DNA of 64,000 nt from Patiria miniata (taxonomy: Eukaryota; Echinodermata; Asteroidea; Valvatida; Asterinidae), in NCBI RefSeq assembly GCF_015706575.1, contig NW_024037056.1, positions 12,103,176 through 12,167,175 on the forward strand, given 5' to 3'. Positions 39,101 through 51,100 of this stretch are shown here, in pieces (position 1 is the first letter of the stretch; each line of letters opens with the position of its first letter). A program made the position numbers and the translations under genes. A model generated the notes under the pieces. It was not told the DNA's origin and did not search any database. It was given only the letters and a program-made list of their open reading frames with translations.

Positions 39101-42100
39101 AAAACTCACCAAATGGTTCCTTGGCGACCTGGGTCCGGTCTGTCTGCTTCGGTTCACTGGTACCCACTATGTTGACGGCTGCCACGCGGAATGTGTACTC
39201 CTTCCCCTCTGTCAAGTTGGGGACGGTGAATTCCGTCTCTGACACGCTGTCGGTTGCGACCGTCCAATCGCCGCGCTTGACCTCTTTGTACTCCACCACG
39301 TAGTGCGTGATTTCCGAGTTGCCGTTGTCGACGGGCGGTTTCCAGGTGAGGGAGACCGAGTGCTCGTCGTAGCTGGAGATTTTGACGCTTTCTGGACCCT
39401 GCGGCTTGTCTGTATGGAGTGGAAAAAAGAGTGGTTTGATTATTGTGAAGAACTAATTTCATGGAAAATTTTCAATAAGGCATTTGCGAGTTAAATTTGA
39501 ATTAAATCTGGAATGCTGACTTAATCCAATGCTTTGCACGTTTTAACTTTGCATTCTCCCGACCAAAGAGACTGTTACTATATCATGTGATTCGGGGCAA
39601 GCCTTATGCTAGCAACCCCCAGCTCCGGCATGGTCTGGTGTCTTTGTGCCATTCTCACCCATTGTGAGCAATGTATTGATGCTGAGCGTCTCTTACGTAA
39701 CTATGCAAGAGCTTGCCCCGAATCGTACGATTAGCAACAGTGTCTTTGGTCTGGAGAATTCAAAGTTAAAATGTGCCAAGCATTCTGAGCAAGTCAGTGT
39801 ACCAGATGTTTTTCAAATTTAAATTCCAAAGGGTATAGGTCACTCGCAAATGGCTTATTGGTCGACCACTGGTATTAAATAATTTTTCAAAAGATATTTT
39901 GTTAAATTCTTGCCTTTTTAAAAAACTAAAAAAAATTCCACAATTCACCCCAAGGCCAAGTTCGGGCAAGGACCATTAGTCGACTAGTGGTTGATTTCTG
40001 ACGTACCTTACGCCTGCGCACTGGTAGCAACGTGCGAACGTCTCTAGTCAAAAGCTGGTCAAAATGTCATCGCAAAACTTCTGGATCCTGGCTCTCTGCT
40101 AGCGTTATGAATGCGCGCGGCTATTGGTTACCAGCGAAGCAACCAACCCCAGTAGGCTGGTTCCAAATAGTCGACTAGCGTAGTCAACCATCGTCGACTA
40201 GACAGAGTTCGGGCAAACGTTAGTTAACCATTGGTCAACTATAGTCCTTGCGCGAACTTGGCCTAAGATGATAAAATGTGCCTACCAATGACCGTGATCT
40301 TGAAGTTGGCCGACTCGGTGCCATGCTTGTTGTTCACGGTGACCGTGTACTCGTTGGTGTCGTTGCGGTCGGTGTGCGTGATCAGCAGCGTGGCGCTCAT
40401 GGGCATGGTCACCATCTGGGTCCGATCGTCCGGCGCCAGCGTCGTGCCCGGCTTGGACCATTCCACTTGGGGCGCGGGGGAGCCGGAGATGTCGAGGGTG
40501 ACTTCAACAGGCTCACCGGCTTTGACAATCAAGTCCTCCATGTCCAGGGGCATCTTGAGGGTGGGTGGAGCTAATATGTAGAAAAAAAGGGGGGACTTTT
40601 GAAAATTTCCTATTTTTGAAACGTTAATATAAATTGGTAAGCAAGAGACACATGCATTTATCCCAAAAGTAACCTCCCAAATTATTATCAAAAGGTTTAC
40701 TTGGATTAAAGATCGTACGGGTACTCAACACCTCGTGAAATTATATTTCGTCTGGCTTGTTGTCATTTACAAGTTTTCAAGACATGTGGGTGATTTCAAA
40801 CAATCAGTCAATTTAGTTTTGGAAATTAAAAGTGCAACTGACAAACTTGTGTCTCATGACTAAGGCCAAAAAAAAAAAGTCTCCGGTTTCTGGTATGGAG
40901 CTTGCCCCAAAAGTGGTGCGGTGACGCGGCTTTTTTTTTTTTTTACCTTTTTTTTTTTTTTTTTTGGCTTCAAATGTCGGCTGATGACTGCAAATGGTGC
41001 CCGACTAAACTTAGTGCAAATATATGGGAGTCCAGAGAGGCCACATAAAGCTTATTCTCGATCATAACCCCATCTAAAAACACGTTAAAATTGTGCAGCA
41101 GCAGAATTCCAGTCAAACCAGTGAGTTTGGCGGTTTTGAGACATCATCTTGTATTGAAAAAAAAACTTTTGCATTTTGCCGATGCGCATGGCTACGGCGA
41201 CGCGCGCGCATACCAGAAACCGGAGACTTTTTTTTTTTGGCCTAAAGGGTTGCGCATGGTTTTTTTCCACTGTTTTCTCAAAGAATGTAATATCAACTGA
41301 GCTGAAACTTCAACAGGTTAGGTTTTGAACGTTCTTTTTTCGATTGGTGTTGTGATGCACAAAAAGAAAATGATTCTATTAGCCTTTGGGCCCCAATCAG
41401 GCCCCTTTCTGGTTTGAAGTCTTTGATGCATTTCTTTCCAATGACAAACTAACCTTGAACTTTGAGATTAGACCGTGTAGCTCGAGTCTCGTCCAGGGCG
41501 CACGCGTAGTTGGCCTCGTCCTCGGGCCCCACGTCCTTGACGACCAGTTTGCGCGTGGGACCCTCGGAGATCATCTCGTACTTGTCCTCCTCTCCGGGCA
41601 TGATGGGCTGGCCATTCTTGAACCAGAAGACTTCGGCGTCATCGCTGGAGACCTCCGTGGCAAACTCGGCGTCCTGGTGGGCGAAGGCTTCCACTTCATC
41701 CGGCAGGTTACCGTTGAAGTTTGGCGGCTCTGAGCGGAAGAAAACAAAACAATACAGTGGATAAATCTTCTTCTTCTTCATTCATTCATTTTCATGATGA
41801 CTTGATGAGTTGGGCCCAACTGTCCCTGTCGAGCAGAGTGTTGGAAAGAGATGGACCACTCAGACCAGTTTCTAGCTCGATGGATGTTTTCGGGGTCATG
41901 TTGGGACGACCTTTTCGTCGAGGGGCTTCAGGATTCCAGAGGAGAACTTGACTAGCTGGCTCATTATGTCGATAAACGTGACCGGCTAGCCGAAGCCGAC
42001 GCTGTCTGATGGTGGTGGAGATAGGGGGAAGGGCACCATACAGAACAGAGTTAGGGAGATGTTGTTGCCAAGAAACGTTCTGTACAGCCCACAACATCAT

Positions 42101-45100
42101 CCAATAAAGAAAGGGATGGATGCCACACAGTATATTTCAAGAGGACCAAATTTCATTTTAAATGAACCAGTTTGACTAAAATGCACGAAATACAAATAAA
42201 TGTCTGTGGTCAAATTTGAAAGTTATAAATTTGCTTTCAAAACAGCTTAAACTCTTAAAATTCAAAACAAGTGAAATTTCTTTTCCAGATTAACAGCTGT
42301 AACAGCTGAAAGGTAAAACACAAAAAATATACCCACACATCACCAAAAGCTTTGAAAATAATTGAGGTGTTCAAAATAGTTTCCAAAGCGTCCAACAGCA
42401 ACTCACCATAATATCAATGAAAGCAGTTCTAGATGTTGACAAAACAGCTCATACCGTTTTCAAAATAGCCTTCGTCTAGTATAGCTTATAGAATTTCCAA
42501 ATACATGTAACAGTCAACTTGATCTTGCACTCCAAACCACAGGGGTGTGAGTGACCAGTGATAAAAATAGCTGAAAAAGGTGTAAAAAAGCTGAACTTTG
42601 GAAATCTCCTATACTTTTGTACACAGCAAGTGATAGAAAAAAGCTGAAATTCAAAACAAAAAAAGCTGAAATCAGCTTTAAAGCTGAGATTTCACACCCC
42701 TGAAACCAATTAACTCACCAAAATATCAGACAGAACAACTTGAAAATTATTTGATATTAATTTCACAAGTAGCAAATATAAAATTTGAAAATACCTGTAA
42801 CGGTCAGTTTGGCCTTGGACTCCAAATCAGCGAACTTGACGGTGTACTCGGCCGCGTCGTCAAACGCCGCCTTGTAGAAGACCAACTTGCGGACGCCTTT
42901 GTCCATCTTGGTGACCACCCGGTCGTCCAGAGTGACCGGCTTGCCGTCCTTGAGCCACTTGACCTCCGAGGTGAAGTCGGAGATCTCGCAGGTCAGCGCG
43001 CAGGACCTGCTCTCCACCACAGTGACCGGTGACAGCTCCTTAACGAACTTGGGTTTGGCTGAGATGGGCCAAAGAAAGTTAACGTGAAACAAAAAATGAA
43101 ATTGAAATTTGGCTAAAAACTTAAGTGATGTTTCTCCTTTCAAAGGAATTCCTTCTTCAATTAATTTAATCTGCTGTGTTCATTCCTCCAATGTGGGGGC
43201 AACACTATAAGTGAAACTCTTTAACAGAATTCTTTAACCAATTAATATTTAATCCACACAACAATTTGATATCAATGGAAGAAGGGGAACAAATGGGACG
43301 ATATGATGTTATAAATCCTGTTTTACTGGGGCAAAAAGAAAACAAAGACAAGTAAAGACAGCACACAACTATCCACGAAGATACGAGGTTTCGGACCGGT
43401 TCGTCAAGCATTCAAGATGACTTAATTAAGGCAAACAGAGGATACTTTCGGTCATTTCACCAAAATAATGAACTTATTTTCTTAAAATTGGGCACTCTTT
43501 TAAAGAATATGGAAAGTGGGATGAGTAGTGGTGAACTTTTTTTTCAGATTTTTCTGGTTTGGGGTGAAAATGATGTTTTAAAGGATGCAACCGAGTGTCG
43601 TCTGTTCCAAGTAGCCACCCAATAAAATGTCTAGATTCTAGTTTGTCATTTTGGTCGTAACTTTGACGTCATCAACGTATTTCTGGTTTCTGGTCTAGAA
43701 TATGCCCCTGTACACAACAAAAATTAGAACCTTACACTTGACGGTCAGATCGGCGCGGCTGTACCGCCCAAAGACGCTGATGGCAATCTCGCTCTGGTCG
43801 GCCGCCTTGCAGTCCTTGACAATCAGCGTGTGGCGCCGCCCCAGTCGCTTGACCTCACATTTCTTGTCGCGTGGCGGCACTTTGTCGTTGCCCTTGTACC
43901 ACTGGAGTTCCATGCAGTCGCCCGACAGCTCGCAGCTGAACCTCGCGTCCTGTCCCTCGTGGACTTCGACGGGCTTCAGGAGCGTCACAAAGTCCACCTT
44001 CGGTTTCCCCGCTGGATAGAAAAAAAATAATCACAAAGCCCAAATCTGCCGTTTTAGCTTCAGATCCTTGGTAAGAAATTTCGTTATTCTGTTAGTTGAC
44101 ACTCTACATGCTAAACAGTTATTGATGGTGATGTCATGGGTTCGTTGCCATCTGAAGAATGGACTAAGCACGAATATCTTGCTTAGCACCTTGGGCAGGG
44201 GACCGGCTAAAACTGAGAAAAGTGTGTGGAGAAACTATTAGCTGGTTCCCATTTCACTGTGTCAGACAGATATTCGTACTTAGGGAATTTTCCAGTTGGC
44301 TGGATCAGGTTATGACTGTTTAGGACGAAAAAATAAAAAGACAGGGGTATATAAATGTGCATAGACTGAGTGAGGGCACAAATTTGATTGGTATGTTGAT
44401 GATGGACGTAGGTAAAGAAATTGTATTATTTTTATGGCTAAACCCAAAGCTAGAAACAACAATTTTCTTTATTTAATGATGCAAAGCCAAATGACAAAGT
44501 AAAGAAATACAGGAAAATAACAAAACAGAGAAAAAAAAGGCAAATATTACTTTGTACAGAACGCAGGTTGGAGTTGGCTTTTGATGGAAAACATTTACTT
44601 GACTGTTGTTGAAAACTTAATCTGTCAGAAACATCACAGTAATTTTCTTCCTGTTTTTCCGTCTTATTCTTGTTTACCCTTTTTTATTGGGGGGGGGCAG
44701 GAGATAGAAGAATTTGTGGCTTACTTAAGATTAGACTTCTAGATGATGAAACAGTCTACCAAAAAAAAATTGAACATGAAGAAATTTTGTGTTTCAATAC
44801 TTGTGGGAAGTAAAATTTATGAGAAATGCTAAAATATGACACTATAACAGTGTTTTATTAATGGGAATCTCTAAACAACTAGTATGTGGTGAAGTGCAAT
44901 GGCCACTGCAAATTACAAGGTGTGCCAGAGTTGGGGGAGAACACAAAATGTACGTGTAGTTGGTGTGAAAAGGGAAACAGGAAGTCTTGTGTGCACAGAC
45001 ACTTCATGTAACAGAAACAAGTAAAATGTGAAAAAAAGTAACAGAAAAATCATCTTGCAACAATTTCAGGGGTGGTGGTTTTCTTGAATAAAAAAAAAAA

Positions 45101-48100
45101 AAAAAAGGGAAAAATAACAGGTACAAAGTGAATAATGTGAAAGTTAGTGCCATTTTAAAAATTCACATAATCTACTTTTCCGAAAAAAAAAAAAAGAAAT
45201 GAAGAAAATTAGTCACTTTTTTTGTGTTTGACAGGGAAAATTGGGAGACCAATAAAAAATGGAACAAACTTTCACACTTAACTCTTTCAGTGCCAAACTC
45301 ATACATGAACGAGGTATATTTGTTAATACAAAAGCGCCAACCTCGTACATGTACGAGGTAATGTTCGTACTTAAAATTGCCAAACCTTGTACATGTACGA
45401 GGTAGAGTAAATATGTTATCACAAGGGGGCGCTCTTGCTCTTTCTAATGGTACCATTTTCATGCATGTACGACCTGTATTTATTTTTTCATTCGAGTTCT
45501 TGCGAGAGGGCGCAGCAATAAATCTCGTATTTTTTCTGCAAAAAGTGCGGAATTCCCCTGTGTTCAGGCCAGTGTTTCAGGGTGTATCACTATGTTTGTG
45601 ACTACTTTTGACTTTCCAATATATCAAGGATATACCAGAGAGCAACAACAATAAATTTAGTGAGTAAAACTTATTTCCTTTTTTTTTTTTTACAGAATTT
45701 CGAACAATTAACAAAAACGCTCGAAGTTGGGCACTTTAGGGTTAAACTTTTCAAATTTCGCAGGCACTGAAAGAGTTAAAACTGTGAAAAGGTGAATGTG
45801 GTGAAAGTGCTGAAGCTAAAAAGTGAAATGAAGAAAAACAATCAGTGGAAAAGTGAAAAGGGCAAATCATCGTTTTATTTCAAAAGCACCATCCGGCGGC
45901 CATGTTTTTTTCTCTGGCACCTATGAGGTCACAGCTGACTTCATAATGACCGCAGGCCTAGAGGTCAAGGTACTAGACGGCCACTGCATGACCAATTCTG
46001 GATCGGAGTGAAATACTTACGTGGAGGAGCGGCTGTATCGATAATTAATGGTTTGTCATGTTTTGAGTTAGGTGGATTATAGGGAAGCGGAATGAGGAAA
46101 AAGGAAGAAAAAGAGACGAGAAATAGAGAGGATCAGAAAAGGATGAAAAAGATAAAGATAAAAAAAGAGGCCACTTGTACAGATCAAATTTTATCCTAAT
46201 CAAAGATCTGATAAAAAATATGTAGATACGGAAACATAATTTGAGAAACGTAAACATAAAACTGCAAAGGGGACAATTTTTTAAAGTAAAACTTCGATAA
46301 ATTATGTACCATTCTCAGATACACTCAACTTTATTACTTTAAATTTCTAAGAGTTGTTGTTGACAATTCAAACTTCACTGAATTGATGTTCAAAACTTCA
46401 ACCATCATAAAAGGAACAAATATACTCCAAGGTTTTAAAATGAAACCTTCCCTTTTTCAGGAGTTTCTATCAATTCGCGAGAAAATAGAAAATACTTGCT
46501 TCCCTTAATAAATTGAATGTACAAATGGCCTCAGAAATTCAAACGGAACTTTAACGAGAAATGTGACATCATTGAAACAAGTTCAGAGAAAGATGAATAA
46601 TGTATGGCCAGATATGGAAATCTGAAATGAACCGTACAGGTTTGGAATATGTCTGAAGCATGGGGACAAATACTTTGCATATTTACCATGCAATTTGCAT
46701 ATCCATCGTGAAAATTTGCATACTGATCATGCAATATGCATATTCATCAGTCACCATGCATATTCATGCAGCACATGCTAATGATCACCGGCAAGGGAAA
46801 CAGACAAGCTGCAAACGGGAGAAAAGATGAAATGGCGACATGAATTTATTCAATTTTTTTTTTTGGTATAAAATGGAACAGTCCATACCACCCTTAGGTA
46901 AAATCCCCTTGGAAACCATTGTAGTCACTTCTCTGTCGGACATGGTTGCTAGGCAACGGTGCACTGTGGGTAGATGCATCAGCCAATGGGAAAACAGCAG
47001 AGGAGGGGAGGAGCCAGGCACAAGGAAATAGTGTGGTAGACAAAAAACAATTGGACAAAAGCGAGAAAAATAGCAAAGCAATGCAGACAATTTGTAACGC
47101 CTTAACAATGAAGCAAAAAAAGAAGAAAAAGCTGTGATAAGGAGCTTCTACGTGTCACTTGGTGGTCAGTCGGTTGGTCGGTCAGTGGGTCCGTCTATCT
47201 GTCCCCGAAAGTTGACCAAAATATTTGACCAGAAATTGACCAAACACCATGCCGTGGTCATATAAAAGCACTCTTGCCGAAAGATTTTGGAAGACCGGCT
47301 TTGTGTTGATCGATGCACATGCGCGTCTATTTTGCATATGTCTGTCCCCGGAAAATTGACCAAAAACGAGCCCCCCTTAAGTTTCCCATAAATTGTAACT
47401 ACCAAATTTTAATTTTCAAAAAAAAAAAAAAAAAAAAAAAATTAAATAATTAACAAAAAGTGTTTGTAACAATTCGTAAGGTTGTTTATGAAAATTTTGT
47501 AAATGGAGGCAAGATATGTGCAGTAATGTTATAGTCACGTGGTATATAGCGCAGCGTGATTTTCGCGTGGGACGATGGCCCGGGCTTGTACGCACAATCA
47601 TTTCATGCAAGACTTTCATGCAAGACGGCCAGAGCTTATTGTGCACTCGTTTTCAAAACTGCTAAAAAGCACAAACGCATACTTGCCAAGCACGGAAAAT
47701 GAACAAGCATAAAAGGTACATGTACTGCTGACTGACTAAAAAGCATGTGCTCATTTACAAAGCTAGATTTTTCAACCGAGGATTAGCGATAAATTACAAC
47801 GCCAACATTCCTGGAGTCAAGAATAATGATACTTCATCACACACAGGGGAACTTTGCTATTAAACACCATTAAAAAATAAGCCTCTGTACTGATGACATC
47901 ATACTTTGTTTACGTGTGTGCTTTCCTATGGTGCTCAGTGGACCGTGGGCCCCACTGGCTCCATAGGAAAGTGCACACCTAAACAAAGTGTGACATCATC
48001 AGTACAGAGGCTTATCGAGCCATGCTAGTTGTAAATCTTTTTTCAAAATTCTAATGGCATTATAAAATATGCATTAATCTTCAACGAAAAAGGAAAAAGA

Positions 48101-51100
48101 AAATTCCAAAAGATGTAAAGTTTAGACTGTTTTGTCTGGGGACATTGGCGAATCCAGTGGGTGCGGAGGGGGTGCCCGCCCCTGGGGCAGTGACAGAACT
48201 TTTCTCAAGTGTGAGAGCCCTCCCCCCGGCAAAGCCTCAACCCCCCTGGATCGGCCCTTGGAAGCATGAATAAGTTTCTTCTTGCTCATAACTAGTCTCT
48301 GTATGCAAACTTTGTTAACTTGCATTTAACATTCTTTGGGAAGTGGTATCTACGCATTGGTTTGAATCACTCCAAATGATGCTCATTACGGGCTCCGTGC
48401 ACAAGTACTCCTTCAACGGCCAGAAAAGGAGAGTTTGGGGGCCACCTAAACTGGTTCCCGGTCCATCCACTGCGTCTTTTGAATGATCCAAAGTTACTGG
48501 AGGCAGGGATTTGTCTGGGAGACCATGTTTTTGCGCGCCGACGACGCCTGACGTTCACGCAAGACGCTGTGACTAGCTTTGACACATTCGGGAAGTCGTG
48601 CGTACTTCGCGCGCAAACCAGCACAGAACAGTGCGCACACGCTGTGCGTCCCGTCTACGGGCTCTCAAAAGTGGCAAAAACGCGCCCTCTTTTGTTGGTG
48701 CGCAGAGCCCATAGCAAAAACTGCTTACGCAGCAAATATACAGAAAAGGAATTTCCGACATTTGTTCAGTACTTTTCAGTGAACATCTGTTCATATTTGA
48801 AAAGAAAAATCCATTTTAAAAGCAGCGTTGCATATTCAGCGATGTTCTTTTGAAGAATTAAAAATCCTTAAAAAGCCCTGAATCTGAACCACGCGGACTC
48901 ACCATCGATGACCACGTTGCACTTGGACTCGGCAAAGTCGCCAAACTTGACCGTGTAGTCACCGCTGTCCGCCACCTTTAGGTCGGTGATGGTCAGCTCG
49001 TAGTCGTTGATCGTACTCTTGATCTTGTACTTCTTGCTGGCCGTTAGTTCCTGGCCGTTCTTATGCCAGGTGGGCTTGACACCGTTGGCCTTACAGCCAA
49101 CTTCGAGGGTCAGCCGGCCGTCGCGCTCGTTGGCACGGGTCGATCTTAGGGGACGTGTCACCTCTGCGCCCTGGTGGAACGTTGAATTACGACTTTCGAT
49201 GAACCAGTTTGGTATTCTCAAAGGCATATAGGATCATTTGCTTTTCATGCATTTGGCAGTTCCCAATAATAACACCACTCAAAATTGTGTTCAAAACCTA
49301 ACCTGTTGAAGTTTCAGCTCAGTGGATATTAATACGCTTGTCGAGAAAACAGTGAAAAAGTATGCCCAACCTTTTTGATCACAAAACACGATTTTGTCCA
49401 TGGCACTCTTTATTTCCAAAAATCCGTCTATTGACTGATTGTTGGCAATCACCTACATTTCTTGATTTCTTCTAAATGACAGCAAGCCAGATGGAAGAAT
49501 TTCACTGGGTGTTTAGTACCACACAATCTTAATCCAAGTAAGCATTTTTGGAATAATTTGGTAGGTTACTTTTGGGATAAATGCAAATGATCTTATTATG
49601 CCTTTTAGTCCAGTTCACACTCGGCGCGAAAGCGCATGCGAACTCAAAATTTCTATTAGCATGACAAACATTTAAGATAATCATTTGCAAAAAGTTGATC
49701 GAGTTTCAAATCCAGCAAATTTAGCTGAAAATGTTTCATGAGGTTATGGCTAGAGTTCCTTTTTGCGTTTGCATTCATGAGCATATGAACCTGTTTTAAT
49801 TTGACAATTATGGAAACAAACAAACAAGCCACTAGTATGTGTTAAAATTGCCTCTCATTCTTACCACTTTGTCGGGTACATCAGTGTCCTTGAGGGTGCC
49901 CCAGTCTGGTACCTCAACCTTAGACTCACGCCGTTCCACCTCCCTGAAAAGGGTACCACACCAGAGGGTTATTATCCTCACTGCGCATGCTCACAACATG
50001 CTCAAAAAGATCACACGTGTCATATTTTTTTATTCAAATATTCGAAAAAAAGTTTTTAGCGGTTTCAAGGAGACAAACACAGCTGCACATAAACCCGAAC
50101 GGCAGCAAATTTAACTGGATTAGCGCATTTCGAAAAAATTCAAATATTCGATCAAATTACTTGAGGCAAGTACAAATTGGAATAATCAAATGAAACATTT
50201 TTTTTCTGAGATACCTGTGTCTCAGGAACTGACGGAAATCCAACGCATCAGCTTCTGGCTTTTCTGGTGGTAGGAAAAATTAACAAACAACGAAAAGTTA
50301 GAAATTTGTTTTCTTATCTTTTATCCAATATTCTCTTGAATATTGTATGGTCAAAAAGGGGCTACTTATACATTTATAGAATGGCTGCTTCCAGTGTTTA
50401 AGATTGTCCGAAACAAAAAAAGGGGACAAAAAAGAAAAGAAAAATATCAAAGATCACTAACCGATCAAAATATCATGAGAAATGGTCTGAAATTTTTACC
50501 CATTCCAGTTTCAGTTCAACACAAATCTTAACAATAAATAATGAGTCCATGTAAAGTCAAAACCCAAAATTATCCTTTCTCTGTTACCTCGTCTACCAGG
50601 AATTATACGATAAAAAAGATCCTTCTAATTATCAGTATCTTGGCCCAAAGTACGCACAAGAATGGAAAACAATGTATGAACTCCGTGCACAAGCAATAGA
50701 TGGCGTTTTTGACCACTTTCGAGAGTCCCAATTGGGCAGGACACACCGCATGCACGTACTGGCTCATGCGCGTATTGGGCAAAGTACGCACGATTCTGAA
50801 TGCGCCCAAACCCGTATCATCTTCAAGCAAACTTGAATCTTTGATCCTGATTGGGCGATCCATGGCAACAACAGCGTAATATTATACCTGATTGCAAGGT
50901 CCGTAGCGCACTCTGCGAATTGCACTATTCCAAGATGTACATTTCTGATCCTGATTGGGCGATCCATGGCAACAACAGTGTGATATTCTTAAGATGCGCG
51001 CACCGTTCCTTTTGCCACACTTATAACAGGGCTCATTCAATGACGGCCATTTCTGTAGGAGAACTGCAACTGCGTATTTTACGCAATCAAACACGCATTG

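Larger units (their letters stand above)
44012..48902 (-). other. Large intron between Ig2 and Ig3
   Basis: About 4.9 kb, the largest intron wholly inside the window. It contains a candidate 12-nt microexon (46021-46032), a TTAA-flanked piggyBac-like MITE (45282-45775), a cluster of TTTGCAT motifs (46670-46765), a hairpin MITE (47880-48012), a GC-run segment (48150-48260) and a TA-flanked element (48389-48711). No further Ig or Fn exon is visible in it. Confidence 0.85.

Noticed and set aside
47160-47400. Repeated GTTGACCAAA / GTCGGT motifs as a regulatory array
   Set aside because: Copies are irregularly spaced and few; no better than a degenerate repeat.
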